Source: SIG644 sp045613985 (GTDB taxonomy: Bacteria > Bacillota > Clostridia > Oscillospirales > CAG-272). From it: a stretch of 49,865 nucleotides of DNA. The position numbers and the translations under genes are program-made. The DNA is taken from the NCBI GenBank assembly GCA_045613985.1, contig JAZLCA010000002.1:1-49865 (forward strand). Reading direction: 5' to 3'. Shown here in pieces: positions 49,713-49,865 of this stretch (position 1 is its first letter; every line of letters starts with the position of its first letter). The notes under the pieces were generated by a model. That model ran no database searches. It had not been told where the DNA came from and worked only from the letters and a program-made list of their open reading frames with translations.

Positions 49713-49861
49713 TTCCCCCGGCACGGACTTGAACCAGCACTCGCTTCGCTCATTGCGACACCATATTTGTCCGTCGCAAGGCTCCGGCCAAATGGCGAGT
49801 TTTTCTTGCTCGCTCGGCGCGAGCATTTCGCGCACGAAAACGAAAAACGTCGCGAATCAGG
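49711..49861 (-). repeat. 151-bp repeat with tRNA 3'-end-like segment, copy 2
   Basis: Same orientation as copy 1, 144 of 151 bases identical. It ends on minus with GCTGGTTCAAGTCC and GGGGGAACCA. It reaches almost to the window edge and may continue beyond. No gene is supported in 49506-49865: the short frames there are by-products of the repeat. Confidence 0.9.
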
Positions 49862-49865
49862 GCGT

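Overview
This window looks like a chromosomal segment from a low- to mid-GC Gram-positive, spore-forming member of the class Clostridia (Bacillota), most likely an Oscillospirales-type gut commensal. The reasons are: strong AGGAGG-type ribosome binding sites, many consensus SigA promoters with 17-bp spacers, spoVG, hprK, the holB-ricT(yaaT) pair, PrsA-like and other lipoproteins with lipoboxes, and several glycosidases for host-type glycans (GH4, GH29, GH38). No rRNA gene, intact tRNA, CRISPR array or insertion sequence was found. The species is inferred only.

Layout. 1-8.0 kb, minus strand: pgk, a cation:proton antiporter, a 45-residue sigma-factor remnant, two tRNA-modification genes (TtcA- and TrmN6-like), a 2[4Fe-4S] ferredoxin, ricT with an RGG-like N-terminal extension, and holB. 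8.2-11.4 kb, plus strand: a GH4 glycosidase, an orphan barstar bracketed by short repeats, and a lipoprotein. 11.4-19.4 kb: a beta-helix protein behind murC, spoVG, a phosphodiesterase/lipid-kinase pair, a PrsA-like lipoprotein, three small unknown genes divergent from hprK, and hprK.

19.46-26.44 kb, minus strand: a compact P22-like head and packaging module (terS, terL, gp10-like, portal, scaffold, coat, small connector candidate) with intact frames. No integrase, lysis, replication or tail-fibre gene is visible. Four 10-bp iterons lie in front of terS. 26.6-30 kb, minus: a sugar operon (Gfo/Idh oxidoreductase, GH29 alpha-fucosidase, TIM-barrel isomerase). 30.4-33.1 kb, plus: fumarase and malic enzyme, a fumarate to malate to pyruvate route. 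33.1-35.4 kb, minus: an acyl-CoA synthetase and MarR operon whose promoter carries an overlapping palindrome. 35.5-39 kb: small membrane and lipoprotein genes, including a DUF421/DUF4363 pair and a tandem pair of five-helix paralogs. 39.2-42 kb: GH38 alpha-mannosidase. 42-45.9 kb: YitT, an ECF sigma factor with its membrane partner, and a DUF5596-type acyltransferase.

46.0-49.87 kb is AT-richer accessory DNA. It carries a large SF2 helicase with two C-terminal membrane helices, then two 151-bp direct repeats (95% identical) that contain a tRNA 3'-end-like segment and flank a small membrane protein gene. The helicase, the tRNA-mimic repeats and the stripped-down capsid module are the most unusual parts of the window.
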